From a virus, in IMG/VR virus record IMGVR_UViG_3300020411_002746, positions 1-37,979 of that record: a stretch of DNA of 37,979 nucleotides; one strand, given 5' to 3'. Positions 8,601 through 20,400 of this stretch are shown here, piece by piece; positions within the stretch are counted from its first letter, which is position 1, and each line of letters opens with the position of its first letter. Below the pieces are notes generated by a model. That model was not told where the DNA came from, ran no database searches, and worked only from the letters and a program-made list of their open reading frames with translations. Both the position numbers and the translations under genes were made by a program.

Positions 8601-11600
8601 ATATGGGTTTGCAGCATAAGTGGTTGTAGGATTATTATATGGTCCTGATTTATGACTTGAATCTGCTATTCTAAATGATGTAACTTTTTTATCATTTATA
8701 TAACCACTAACTGTTTCTCCTGCTTGGAAGAGACCAGAAACCATAGTAATCTGAAGAAGTTTTGGAATGATATCAATATTAGCATTACCACTTAGGAATG
8801 AATAATATGAAGTTCCTGGTTGTAACCCACTTGCTCTAAATTCAATATTTCTCGATCTTAATTTATTTGATGGGGTTGTACTGGTAATTAAATTATTAAT
8901 ATAAGATTCTTCCCACTTACTTTGAGATCGTGTAATAACTCCATTTTGATTATTAAGTGTTCTAACCCAAGTATCGGAAGATGGTGTTAATTTAACTACC
9001 CCATTGAAATTAGCAACACCAAAAGGATTAACTTCCTGTTGCTTGGTTGCAAAATTTTGCTGAAGATTTGTCCATTCAACAGTCTCATAATTTAGTGTAA
9101 CTAAATCACCAGTTTTCCTAACATTAGAATCAAGAAGACTTAAATCTGAACTGAAATCTGCAGAATCTGAATTAATTGCTTGATCTAAAGAAACTCTTGA
9201 TTTTAATGAATAGAATGAAACATCGGATTTTAATTCTTTCAATTCTTTATCAACTGTAACTTTAGAATCTGGATTTTCAACATCAATAAAATTAGTATTT
9301 TTAAAATCATCTACAAAGAAACCAGATTTAAACCTACTTAATCCATCCACATCTTGAATTTGTAATGATTTAGTATCTAATTCTAAAATAGTCAAAGAAG
9401 TTAAATTCTCTACATTTTCTAATCTATCCTCTAACTTTCTAATATCTCTCATAGTATATCTCTTATTGTCAACAAGAGATACTTCAACATCTTCAGTATT
9501 ATAGAGATAAGCTGGCATATGAAGAGTTGCCAAATCCATTGAACTTTCAATGGAAGATGGTGCTTTTGGATTTATGGATGATACTCCTTCTAATATCTGA
9601 AGTTCTCCAGTAGAATCCAAAACTAATTTATCAATTCTAGGTAAATAATAAGAATATCCAACAAATGAGCTAGCATTTGGTGAAACAACTAAAGATGGAT
9701 TATTTCCAGATGATGAAAAATTTCTACTTGCAAAATGGAAAGGTGATGTAACAGTTGAACTAAATTCAGCAACTCTTGGTCTAAAATCAAGAATATCTGA
9801 TGATCTACCATTTCTTAATACTGGTAGATCATTTTTATATCTTTCTTTATCATAACTGTCGACAGTATATACATCACCACTATCAGTTGCTGGTACAGTA
9901 TAATAATCAAATATTATCAGAAGTTTTCTGGAAGGGATAGAAGCACCTGATTTTCTAACAATTCTAGAATAATCATAATATTGTTCTCTTTGTCCCTTAT
10001 CTAAAGTAAAATCTTGAGTTTTATCAGTATATGATCCTTTAGTTATTGCTGAAATTGCCCCTCGAATAGAAGATTCTCTGAAATTAACCGTTTCATTCAA
10101 AGCAAACTTATTAGCATTTAAATATACAAACTCAATTTCATTTGAAGAAGATCTAGTAACAATTTGCCCAACTGCCCCAGAAGAAGCACCTATAATTTTT
10201 TCACCAAGAATGGATTGAGTATCTAAATTAAGACCAGATGAGAAAGATAATTTATCTAATACAACTGTACTAGTATTTAAAGATTCATATACAGCTACTA
10301 AATTTACAGCATCAGGAACATTTAATGATATTTCTCTATCTTCGAGTCTTAAACCATAAAAATCATTTACAGTTGTTCCAGAAATAGCACTTGATATTCC
10401 AGATCTTGTAAATGTAATTTCTTTTTTACTACTCCTATTAAATAATTTTTTCTTATTAGTAATAGAATTTTTCTTAATTGTAGTATTAATTCTAACGTCA
10501 GTTGATGGAGTTAATCCAGTAAATTTTACAGTATTAAAATTATTTTCAAAAGTAACTTGATCTGATGTTAAATCTTCAACATTACCATTTTCATAAAAGA
10601 CACTATATCTTTCTGCATCATATGTTTCAAAATAAGCACTAGAAATTCCTGCAATATCCGATATACTAACTGACACTTCACCCTTAGTATCGGTTGCAAA
10701 TTGAGGACTTTTAGTTGCCTGAACAAATGAATTAAGATTTGATCCAGATAGATCTACAGTAGATATATTATCTTCTTCTATTTTAGTATATAAAGATGCT
10801 TTGTCACCACCTTTAAGTGATGGAACTGCAATTCTAAATGATCCTTCAAATCCTGCAACTCCTGCAGCAGGAAGTGTTCCATTATAAACATTTGTTACAT
10901 TATCTTGAGCAACAAGATTCATTGTCAAACCATCAGATGCGACACTATCAACTCTTAGGATATTAGGATTAGTATTAGCTGCTACATGATAATGGATAAT
11001 AGTATCACTTCTAATACCACTAAAACTTCTTCCAGTACATGTTGCAACTCCTGAATTTGTAATTTTAATTGTATCATCTACACTAAATCCAGTTGGAACC
11101 TTAAGATCAAGAACAGTATCAGCACTAAATGATTTTGTTAATCCAGTTACTCCAAGTGCTCCTGCATCCTGAAATACTGAATGAATATCTGATGCATTAT
11201 ATGCTCTAATTGATTTTATTGATTTGGAAGCAGGTTCACCATTTATTAAAATTTCTTCTCCAACCTGAAATGTCCCAGAAGTTTGAATAAGTTTAGCTTT
11301 TGCATCATCTGTAGTACTTCCAGACCAAAATCTATCCACAACATATCCACTAGCACCACTACTTGCACCTTCAACGAAAGTATTTTTCTTCCAAGTAATT
11401 GATGTATTTAATTCTATCTCTGTATATGTTTGAACATCCCAAAGGTATAAATCCCAAGGTGTTGATGCATCAACATGAGGAGCATCACTAACCCCAAAAG
11501 AATATACTCTTGCTTCACCAATAGTTAAACCTACTCCAACATCTGGTCTATCGGCTGTCTTTCTCTTACTATTTAAAAATATAACATTGTTATTATTAAT

Positions 11601-12827
11601 ACCTACAGCTGGTGTTCCAGCCACACGATTAACTTTTAATAAATTTCCCATTTCAAAGGGAACTAATGTAGATCCTACTTTTTCAGTTTTTCTTGGTTTA
11701 TTTACATCTATTATTGTTGTATTTGATTTTTCAACACTGAAACCTTTAACATATGCTTTTCCTGGTGAAACTTTAACTGCTAAAAGATCTTCAGTTGGAG
11801 TATTTCCTTGATCTGTTTTCTGGGTCTCATAAAAAGTTCCACTAGAATCTAATTTATCATTTAAAGATTCGCTAATATCAACATTAAATTGATCTACAGC
11901 ATAATTTCCAGATTCTTCATAAGTTCTTTTAGCAAAATACTCTTCTAATAATGAATAATCATCAGTATCTTGTATTTTCTTAACTACACCATTAGATACT
12001 CTAAGAATTTCAACAAAATTCTTATCATCATGATCCCCTAAACTCTTTTTAGAAAGAATAGCAGATATTTTTAACCTATCAGCACCTGGAGCAGCAAAAT
12101 TAGAAAATCCTCTTGCATTATCATATAAATCATTATCCTCTTTCGCATCTACTAAAGTTTCTGTAACAAATAATCCTACTCTATATGAAGGAGTATTTGT
12201 ATATTGATCTAATATAAGAGTATCATCATTAACAGTTACAAAATGTCCTCTAATATAATAAATTCCTTGAGATAGAGATACTGCAGATGCAATTGATGTT
12301 GCATTTAAACTAATACATGATGCAAACGTATCTCCTGTAGAAATAGTTGTATTTCCATAAGTAACAGGTTCTTCAAGAATAAGAGTTTCTCCATCAGTAA
12401 ATTGACCTGATTTAAAACTATTATTACCAGTTGTATACTTAACATATAATGTATAAGTACCTGCTTCAGATTCTGCATTCGTTATTACATTCTGAATAAC
12501 TCCAGATAATTGTGAAGTTTGACCTTTTATTTTTTTACCAATTAAACTAGTAAGATATAAACCAACACTTAAACCAACATGTGTTGGGTTAATTTTAACA
12601 GCATAATATTCTGAATTATAAGTTACATTACCCGGAATAACTACCGATCCATCTTTGAAGACGTGATTACCAAAAGATTCTACTTGATTTTGTAATATAG
12701 ATTGTAGAGATGTCAGTTCTCTAGCTTGAACTGGAAAACCTGGCTTGAAGAGAACTCGATGGTAATTATCCATCGAATTAAAATCGTCATAATATGGATC
12801 TATATTAAGATTTGTTTTTTGTGACAT
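5691..12827 (-). CDS. Giant baseplate/fibre protein, DUF4815-like N-terminus
   Basis: A 2,378-residue protein. The N-terminus (YYDDFNSMDNYHRVLFKPG, then FPVQARELTSLQSILQNQ) is the hallmark of the DUF4815 family of phage structural proteins, often annotated as tail fibre or gp10-like baseplate protein. Asn-, Ser- and Thr-rich beta regions follow, with two GASSG...-type modules (about 480-540 and 880-930). A GxGY module lies at about 1800-1860 and a DEI-x-KY...NRG module at about 1980-2050. The C-terminus ends AFTPKFKDLRVIALA. It follows gp8 by 2 bases, in the slot where T4 has gp9, gp10 and gp11, so a role linking baseplate to fibres is likely. T4 gp10 is 602 residues, so this protein is about four times larger. 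No enzymatic motif was seen. It is confident as a virion protein and less so as gp10. Confidence 0.85.
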   Translation of the reverse strand: MSQKTNLNIDPYYDDFNSMDNYHRVLFKPGFPVQARELTSLQSILQNQVESFGNHVFKDGSVVIPGNVTYNSEYYAVKINPTHVGLSVGLYLTSLIGKKIKGQTSQLSGVIQNVITNAESEAGTYTLYVKYTTGNNSFKSGQFTDGETLILEEPVTYGNTTISTGDTFASCISLNATSIASAVSLSQGIYYIRGHFVTVNDDTLILDQYTNTPSYRVGLFVTETLVDAKEDNDLYDNARGFSNFAAPGADRLKISAILSKKSLGDHDDKNFVEILRVSNGVVKKIQDTDDYSLLEEYFAKRTYEESGNYAVDQFNVDISESLNDKLDSSGTFYETQKTDQGNTPTEDLLAVKVSPGKAYVKGFSVEKSNTTIIDVNKPRKTEKVGSTLVPFEMGNLLKVNRVAGTPAVGINNNNVIFLNSKRKTADRPDVGVGLTIGEARVYSFGVSDAPHVDASTPWDLYLWDVQTYTEIELNTSITWKKNTFVEGASSGASGYVVDRFWSGSTTDDAKAKLIQTSGTFQVGEEILINGEPASKSIKSIRAYNASDIHSVFQDAGALGVTGLTKSFSADTVLDLKVPTGFSVDDTIKITNSGVATCTGRSFSGIRSDTIIHYHVAANTNPNILRVDSVASDGLTMNLVAQDNVTNVYNGTLPAAGVAGFEGSFRIAVPSLKGGDKASLYTKIEEDNISTVDLSGSNLNSFVQATKSPQFATDTKGEVSVSISDIAGISSAYFETYDAERYSVFYENGNVEDLTSDQVTFENNFNTVKFTGLTPSTDVRINTTIKKNSITNKKKLFNRSSKKEITFTRSGISSAISGTTVNDFYGLRLEDREISLNVPDAVNLVAVYESLNTSTVVLDKLSFSSGLNLDTQSILGEKIIGASSGAVGQIVTRSSSNEIEFVYLNANKFALNETVNFRESSIRGAISAITKGSYTDKTQDFTLDKGQREQYYDYSRIVRKSGASIPSRKLLIIFDYYTVPATDSGDVYTVDSYDKERYKNDLPVLRNGRSSDILDFRPRVAEFSSTVTSPFHFASRNFSSSGNNPSLVVSPNASSFVGYSYYLPRIDKLVLDSTGELQILEGVSSINPKAPSSIESSMDLATLHMPAYLYNTEDVEVSLVDNKRYTMRDIRKLEDRLENVENLTSLTILELDTKSLQIQDVDGLSRFKSGFFVDDFKNTNFIDVENPDSKVTVDKELKELKSDVSFYSLKSRVSLDQAINSDSADFSSDLSLLDSNVRKTGDLVTLNYETVEWTNLQQNFATKQQEVNPFGVANFNGVVKLTPSSDTWVRTLNNQNGVITRSQSKWEESYINNLITSTTPSNKLRSRNIEFRASGLQPGTSYYSFLSGNANIDIIPKLLQITMVSGLFQAGETVSGYINDKKVTSFRIADSSHKSGPYNNPTTTYAANPYSASLTISAYSSSASVLNVDTYSLADDSDGRFYGYTPSGMYLVGETSLAQATVLPQTLITDNVGDLNGCLFIRNPLTNPTPPVVLNRGTTTFKISSSSTNSSASSVSFTEATLHESGIVNSEVYTENLVVRRPPSVLPLGIVRRDPLSQTFRTDNEGGFLTGLDLYFSGKDNLEKLFVSIKETDVGGRPKERLVQDFARTEILPVGITTSSDGSTATNVKFPSPIYLEPNTQYSLSLTSPASDQYKVWSAEANQTTVATQNYPNANQVVYSNQYVGGNLYKPQNGSVLTASRNEDLKFKFYKANFTSSSGTAYFHNPTLSIGSTYTTRDANVPKLVNNPVKVLPRKLVVGIVTSSASANTALRADLSVGTKVLEGDAYGYIEKLGGNVGVVTQTNVGAGYSNGVFTNVPFYTISGNGSGAVGIVTIANNKIFSVSIANTGTGYVAGDVLGITTSAVTKGDGARITVSSVPNVDTLYLNNVKGEWFTNGQPISFFNGTTNVALAGTNVLGNPYVPTPEYTGNVIEVSHYNHGMQADTNTVDISGVFPNTDATAIEANIVGSSLDITVGSANTAKYDYFEGVLVSGSNPGYVVVNDEIIKYTSVTTTTLAGISGNRGINNSIVRNHNIGDLIRKYELNGMSLTRINNSHSLPSDATLSSLRGIDSYHIQIDRTASAQATNKSNGDNMVNFVSEGSIGGSECIATQNIQFNEINPQFNVLVPNKTNISSTLRTVSGTSAAGSEVSFNDLGFESISLNTNNRLNSPRIVCSRVNESSKLSSLPKSKSLTLGVRMETANSNVSPVIDLTEASTFVFGRNRLNKPVFDYAKDSTVNKVEGDPHSSVYISKRIDLVQPATSLKVLFSAYRHSTSDFRVLYKLFKSDSSEVDSSYELFPGYNNIDDSLKIGRTVIDKSLNDGSSDVFVRASNENEFLDYQYTADDVDLFDGFIIKIVMNGTNEAFTPKFKDLRVIALA

Positions 12828-12829
12828 CT

Positions 12830-14389
12830 TTAGAATTCTAGTATAATTTTAATGTCTTCCTTTTGTCTAGGATTTCGAGAAACTCTTGGTCTATTATCGA
12901 GATAAATTATTTCCCCTGATCCTTTATTTATCTCAGGAAGGGCAATGCCTTCTGTGAACTGAGTTGCTAAATTCACTTTCTTGGTTGCAGAAACTGTAGT
13001 TGTAATTCCTGTATAGGAAACATCAATTGCACCACTGAAAGTATTTGTAGAAGTTATAGTTCCACCATCTTTACTAAATGCAACTTTGGTTGATTCATCA
13101 ACAACTGTTTTAGAATCTTTCTGGTCGAAAGAATTATCATTATAATATAAAGATCTATCCTGATAATATTTTAGGACTTTGGTTGAACTGTCATAAGATG
13201 CAATATAACCAGTAGCAGTTCCAACACCAGCAATTGTTTGGAAAATTTGATTACCAACACCAGCATCAGTAGGGTTTGCTACACTAGTTAATTTTACTCC
13301 ACCCAAATTAGAAAATTGGTTTTCAGTAAACACTGAAGAAGCAGATCCAACCTGAGTTGGATTTTTAATAATACCAATCTGTGCAAATCTAGTATCAACT
13401 GGGAAATCTTTAGTAGAATCATCAAAACGAGCATATATTAATACTTTATCTGCTCCCAATTCATTGTAAATATCATACCCATGTCCTCTCGAAGGTGGAA
13501 TAATAGGTATTAAATGTGCAAAACCAGTTGCTCCAGAGTTAATAGTTGATAAATTAACTCTACCCCAAGAATAATTTTTACCTCCAGCAGAAACTACTGC
13601 TTTAGTAATTTTATTATTGGTAGTAGTAACAATTACCTTACCACCTTCACCATCACCAATAATATCAAGTTCTGCATCTGTACTATTATAACCAGATCCT
13701 TGATCTTGAATATAAATTTTCTTAATTTGATTCTCATTAATTAAAGAATCACCATTTTCTCTAACAGATTGAATTTGAGCATTAGTGCTAGTCAACCAAT
13801 TATTAGGTAAGGGAATATATTCAATTGAGTCAAATTTAATTATATCACTTGGAGAAACAGTAAAAAGATATTTCCAAATATATCCATCATTACTCTCACC
13901 AGCTCTTGATGGTTCCAAATCAATAAAAGTTGGTTCATCTGAAGATGCTTTTCCACTTGGAAATTCTATAGATGATCCATTATCAATACAAACATATACT
14001 CGGAAATCACTATTCATTACATAGTAATTTGAGTCATATAATCGTGTAGAGTTGGTTTTAGGTGATGGGTTTGAAATACTATAATCATGCCTATACATTT
14101 CATAGGTAGTACCTTGTTTCCAATCAACTCTCCTAACTAGTCTCCTAACATCATTTACTGTGATTTTTTTACCAAAAACCATAGTATCTTTTACATGGCT
14201 AAGATAATCAAGATTATCAACAGGAGAAGGTGTATTGGAATCCCAATTAGTAGATCTACCATATCCAACAACAGAAGGATTTGGTAAACTCAAAAACACG
14301 TAATATGAATTGTTATTGGTATCGCTAACCGAATCCACAAAATTACTTGCGTTTAATATTCTAAATTGATCTGTTACAATTGCAGCCAT
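12830..14389 (-). CDS. 8: Baseplate wedge subunit gp8
   Basis: Five segments match T4 gp8 in order. They are GYGRSTNWDSNTPSPVDN (42-59; T4 FGRSEPWSSN), VRRVDW (85-90; T4 PRRDW), DGYIWKYLF (168-176; T4 DGYVWEYLF), GEIIYLDNRPRVSR near the end (T4 GEMIYMENRPPI), and a hydrophobic C-terminus IKIILEF (T4 INILFTF). gp8 is a dimeric wedge protein that binds gp7 and gp10 in the baseplate. This copy is 519 residues against 334 in T4. Much of the excess is an insertion at about 220-310 with GSGYNSTDAEL and related glycine motifs. The start is preceded by a late promoter octamer 19 bases upstream (14409-14416), so gp8 probably restarts late transcription after the 17.8-kb gene before it. Confidence 0.93.
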   Translation of the reverse strand: MAAIVTDQFRILNASNFVDSVSDTNNNSYYVFLSLPNPSVVGYGRSTNWDSNTPSPVDNLDYLSHVKDTMVFGKKITVNDVRRLVRRVDWKQGTTYEMYRHDYSISNPSPKTNSTRLYDSNYYVMNSDFRVYVCIDNGSSIEFPSGKASSDEPTFIDLEPSRAGESNDGYIWKYLFTVSPSDIIKFDSIEYIPLPNNWLTSTNAQIQSVRENGDSLINENQIKKIYIQDQGSGYNSTDAELDIIGDGEGGKVIVTTTNNKITKAVVSAGGKNYSWGRVNLSTINSGATGFAHLIPIIPPSRGHGYDIYNELGADKVLIYARFDDSTKDFPVDTRFAQIGIIKNPTQVGSASSVFTENQFSNLGGVKLTSVANPTDAGVGNQIFQTIAGVGTATGYIASYDSSTKVLKYYQDRSLYYNDNSFDQKDSKTVVDESTKVAFSKDGGTITSTNTFSGAIDVSYTGITTTVSATKKVNLATQFTEGIALPEINKGSGEIIYLDNRPRVSRNPRQKEDIKIILEF

Positions 14390-14408
14390 TATGATCAGCT
14401 TTTTTCTA

Positions 14409-14416
14409 TATTTATA
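14409..14416 (-). promoter_or_regulatory. Late promoter octamer before gp8
   Basis: Minus strand reads TATAAATA, identical to the T4 late promoter consensus recognised by the gp55/gp33/gp45 system. It begins 3 bases past the stop of the giant gene and ends 19 bases before the gp8 ATG. The same spacing (about 20 bases) is seen before gp25. No terminator hairpin is visible between the giant gene and gp8. Confidence 0.75.
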
Positions 14417-14418
14417 AA

Positions 14419-17400
14419 TTAAAGACCAAGGTCTTTTCTTAGGGATCCTTTATCTCTAAGTCCATAACCACGTCTTTGAATAACTGGGAATGTCGTTAAT
14501 CCAGAATTAACGGTATATCCAGAAACTGCTACACCAATAGAAGTAGAAGATCTAGTGAATCCAGCTAATCTACCCCAAGATAGTCTTCCAACATGCTCAC
14601 CACTCATACTATGAAGTCCAACTGTTGATATTCCAGTATGAACATTACATGTAATAATTCCAGTTAAACTTGTTCTAGTAATTGAATGTACCTGGTATAT
14701 ATTATCGCAGAAAGTTGATCCTCTTCCAACAACAGAAGTATTAGATCCATCAACAGATGTTACTCCATGCCCAACAGTTGTTTGTGAAATGTGAATTGGA
14801 TGTCCAGTTGTTAAATCATCAAGTCTAGTTGAATCATTAACATCATATAGCATATGGAATGTAATTGCTAAAGGATGAGATACACCAACACTAGTTGTTA
14901 TTCCAGTTACTATTCCAGTAAATCCTTGTACAAATCTAATTCCACTAATTAGTTCTTTCTGAGCAGCTGGTAATGGAGCAATTACTAATGGTAAATTAGT
15001 TGATGTATATCCAAAACCTGGATTGACCATAGTAGTACCAGTAATATTTCCATTTGAATCAACAGTTGCAGTTGCAGATGCTAGTTTCTGATCTTCATAT
15101 CTACCAAAATGGAATTCATCAAACATTGATGATGTATTACCAGAAGCTTGTGTACCTCCAATTCCAGCATAAAGAATAGTACCACCATATGCAGATGTTA
15201 TTCCAGTTACTGTTAATCCAGTACCCAATATATTTGGTATTGCCTGTATCGTTTGTCCAATTCTAATACCTTCAGTTGAAATACCATTAATAACTGTAGA
15301 TCCAGCACCAATAGAACCAACTCCACTAACAACTGTCTTGAATACAGTATGGACTCCAACATTAATATCTCCATTCTTATTCCAGAAAGAATCAAGAGTA
15401 CTACCAACTGGAGGAGAAATTTTCAGAGCAAGTGTACCTGGTGTATATCCAGTACCTCCAGCAGCAACACTAATGGAAGTAACAGTTCCAGCAACAGAAA
15501 CATTAGCTTTTAGATCTGCAAAGTAAGAAGTAGTACCATCAAATAATATTCCAGAAACTTTATCTATTTCAATGGTTGATTCATTTTCTTCATAATTAAA
15601 GAATTGAGCATCGTCTAAGAAGATTTCTTCATCATCAGATTTAAAGTCTTTTATAACTTTAGCAGTTGGGAATACATGTCCTTCTAAAGAATCCCTAGTC
15701 TTATATACTGGATTCTCATCAATCAACATATCACGTTTCTGTTTAGACCAATCAATTGGTTTGTAATTAACAGAATCAATACCATCTCCAAGGTAAATAC
15801 CAGTTTCTGTTGTATCAGATGCTAAAATACGAGTAATAGTTCTAGAATCCTGTCCTATAGTTCCTGAAATCTGATCATTCTTATTGATTTGTACATCATC
15901 ACCTGGTTTAACAGTTTCTGGAATATCTTTTTCAAAACTATCAACATCACGAGTTCCTCTATAGAAGAAAATATCTACTTTATCTTCTTTTAATGGTGCT
16001 TGTAAGAATGTAAATGTAGTACCACCAGTAAATTCATAAGAAACTTTTGGTTCTTGCATAACACCATTTACATAAATCAATAGAACCGCATCAAAATCAA
16101 TTAAAGATGATGTTACATCAGCTAAATCTTTTTGGAAACTTAAAAGTTGACTATTTTTGTATAGTGGGAATCTAGTTCTATTTCCATCTTGAAGATCCCC
16201 AATACTATCAATATAATCAAATTCACCAAGTTGCCATGATGCAAATGAATCATTAAATGTATCTTCAACACTAAGTTTTAATCTCTTACGTGCTTGAGCA
16301 ACAGGAGATGCACCAACATTTACAGTAAATGTATAATCAGTAGTAGTTGTAATTCCTAATTGAGCATCATTAGCTGGATCAGTTGAACGAGGATATGTAT
16401 GATTAGTTAAATAACCATCTTGAGCACACTTAAAGGTTAATGAATCAGTATTAATACCAACAACATCACCAACTTTCATCTTATGTAGATTATCTGTTAT
16501 TAAAATTAGATCACCACTATTTGGATTATAATTAGCACCAGAAGGAGTAAATCTAACAATAGTTGATATACCAACATTTAGAACAATTGATGTAGCATCT
16601 GCAACGCTTATACCAACCTCTCTGTTATGAACAGGGTCAGTTGTTCTTGGATAAGCATGTTGTGTTGCGTGTCCATCTTTAGCACATGTAAATACCATTC
16701 CACCAGTACTAAATCCAACAGTGTAAGTTGCTTTATTTAAATGTGCGGGAACATTAGGTGTAGCAGAAGAAACATATCTATGAACTCCAGCAGTGGAATC
16801 CTTAGCATTTCCAACATTAACTTGGAATGTATTAACTCCTACTTGTTGTATTGGTAACCATCTACTAGCACTTGGATCATTATTTCTTGGATAAGTATGG
16901 AATGTGGCATGATTATCTTTAGCACATGTAAATCTCAATGAATTATTCGGAATTTGAATATATTCACCTTCAGAGAATCCATGACCAGTAACTGTAAAGT
17001 CTAAAGTTCCTGTGGAAGGTGTATATGTACAAGTTGAAATTGTATGTGTACTAAATCCAGTGAATGAATGACCAGCACCAACAGTTACAACTATATTTCC
17101 AGTTGATGGAACATATGTTACAACACCGACTGGATGATTAACAATAGTAGATACACCTACATTTACGGTAATAGTATCAGTAGTAGTTGATGCAATTGAT
17201 ATTTCACCATTATTATGAACAGGATCGCTTGAACGAGGATAAGCATGTTGTGTTGCGTAATTATCTCTTGCACATGTGAATACTAAAGAATTGGTTGCAA
17301 TTCCTATCTTATCACTACCAGTAAGTCCATGACTAGAAGCAAATGTTAATAGTAAAGCACCTGTTTCAGCATTGTAATCAGCATCTGTAGGAGTTATTCC

Positions 17401-20400
17401 AATACCAATCCAAGGATGAGTTGTCTTAGGTACAATAGCACTAGCAGCTGCACTTACAAATGTATGATCATAACTACCACCTTCATAAATTGCATCTGCT
17501 GTTGCACTTACAAATGTATGTGCATAATCACCACCAGAAACAACTGAACTAGTTGCAGAACCAACAAATTTATGTGCATATCTTGCACCAACTAAACCTT
17601 TAGCAGTAACAATTCCAACTGGTTCAAATAAATCTCCTCTTTCAAAGGAATATCCTGGATTTTTAATTTCAAATTTAGATATGCTGAATAAATTAGGATT
17701 AGCAGGTGTTCTGATTGGTAAAACAGATGCACCAACAGCAATAGTAACAATTCCTACCAATACATCAATAGCAGAAGCAACGTTTGCACAATCACCAACT
17801 GTATATTCTCCAGGTATTCTTGTATAATCTCCTCTTATTCCTTTATCGTAAATTTGCTTATAATTGGTAAATGCTGTTGAAGATACACCCACATTTACAG
17901 TAAATGTATTTCCGTCTACAGCATCAACTTGAATTGATTCATTATGAGCAAAATCAGTTGTACGAGGATAATGATGTTGCGTAGCATGATCATCCTTATC
18001 ACATGTGAATGTTAATGAAGTAGTAGCAATTCCAACACTGCTGGATGATCTTTCAATACCACCAGTAGTTGCAGATACAAATGTATGAGCAGATAAATCT
18101 GGAGAAACACCCACATTAACTGCAAAGGTATTAATTCCTACACCAGAAACTGATAACCACTTGTTACTTGCAGGATCACTAGGTCTAGGATAAGAATGTT
18201 GTGATACATGATTATCCTTAGCACATGTCATTAATATAGAATCATCTTTAATCTTAATATAATCACCATTAGTAAACTGATGATGAGGAATGTTGAGGAT
18301 CAATACACCTGTACTTGGTGTATATGTACATGTTGTTATTGTATGCTTAGTTGGAGCACGTAATCCATGATTAGGTGATGTTAATACCAACTTACCATCA
18401 TTAGGAGCATAAGTCGCAGTAGAAATACCTTTAGTTACTAAAGTTGTTATACCCACATTAACTGTAATTGTAGTAGCTGCAGTTGCTCCAACACCAATTA
18501 CTGCTTTATGTACAGGATCATTATTACCAGCTCTTCCGACATTAACAGTAAAGTCTTTATCATTATTTTTAGTAATCGATAATGTTGCTCCAGAAGCTGG
18601 ATCAGATGAACGTGGATAAGTATGATTAGTAGTATGATTATCTAAAGCACAAGTAAATGTTAATGAATTATCATCTAAAGTAATAGTATCACCACTTACC
18701 ATATTATGATCATTAACAAATTCTAATCTTAAATCACCAGTTTCAGGAGTGTATGTTGCTCCAGAAGGTCTCTTTTGTGATCCATTCTGTGATCCACTTG
18801 TTACATTAACAGAATTATTAAGAGAAGATACAAATGTATGTGCATATCCAGCACGAGGATAAGCATGTTGTGTAGCATGTGAATCTCTAGCACATGTAAA
18901 TGTTAGAGATGCTGTATTAATTCCAATATTACTTACTGCCTTCTTAAGGCTATTATTAACTACAGATACAAGAGTATGAACACCAACATTATCACTAATC
19001 TTATTTGCATATCCAACATTAACTTCAAATGTGTTAGCGGCTACACCAAGAATTGGAAGCCATCTACCACTAACAGGATCTGATGAACGAGGATATGTAT
19101 GTAATCCAGCATGATTATCTTTAGCACATGTAAATTTCAATGCTCCATCATCTATCTTAACGTATTCACCCTTGGCAAATCCATGACTTGCAAGTGTGAA
19201 TGTACAAATACCAGTTATTGGTGTATATGTGGCAGTAGATATTGTATGTGAAGTAGCAGGGAATAATCCATGTAAATTCCCAACTGTCATTGTTAAATCA
19301 CCAGTTCCAGGAGTATATGTCGCAGCAGAAACTGGATGATATACTAAAGTTGATACACCAACATTAACAGTAAACTTAGTTAAGGTTGTAGATGCAATTG
19401 CAACACTAGTTGAATTATGAATTGGATCAGTTGTACGAGGATATGTGTGCTCAGTAGCATGATTATCTCTTGCACAAGTGAATGTTAGTGAATTAGTAGC
19501 AATACCAACAGTATCAACACCATGTCTAAGATTATGTCTACCAGAAACTGTAATTGTTAATAAACCAGTTGATGGTGTATAAACTGCCTGTGTAGGTGTT
19601 AATCCAGCACCAACCCAAGAACCAATACGAACTGCACCAGAAGTAGCACTTACAAATGTATGTGCATAATCACCACCACTGTATACTGCACTACTTGCTG
19701 CACTTACGAATGTATGTGGATAATCACCACCACTAGTTACAGCATTAGCATTTGAAGTTACAAATTTATGAACATACTGTCCACCAGATTGAATACCAAT
19801 ACGTTCATTACGCATTGCTTGTATTGACATATCTCTGGCTTGCTGGAAAGCATATATTGTTTGTGGTTCTTCATCAGCAACATGAGCACCATCTATATAA
19901 AGTTTTGCAGCATCATAAGTTCTATCATTACCACCATATTCAGTATTATATGCAACAACATCTACAACATCTATAACGTCATCAATACAATCTTGATTGT
20001 CACCTGTAGGAACAGAGAATGCTGGATACTTATCTAACATACGCTGAACAGCAACTTCACCAATTAGTGTTTTGTTCTGGCGAATAAGAGATGCAGCATC
20101 ACCAAATCTATCTTCTTGAGGTTTAGCACTTGATGGTTTAGATTCAAAAGTCATTGATAAACCAATACCTGTTGATGTAGTATCACCAAGACCCAATCTA
20201 GATAATCCTTTAACACCCAAATTAGCATATGCTGGATTATCTACATGTATAACTGGATTTACATATCCAGTACCCATACCAACTATATTAAATGTTAATT
20301 CTCCACCATCACCTGATTGTGATTTACCAACATTTAAAGTAAATGTATTAATAGTTGTTGTTCCAATTGAAATGGATTTATTATTAGCAGGATCAGTTAA

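Noticed and set aside
15213-15407. 64-codon minus-strand frame within the giant gene
   Set aside because: Leu- and Val-rich out-of-frame reading of a repeated Gly/Thr/Ile region, with no separate ribosome site.
19752-20037. Plus-strand frames rich in His, Tyr and Ile opposite the giant gene
   Set aside because: Antisense to the well-conserved ARDMSIQAMRNE region. Composition is a reflection of the sense codons.
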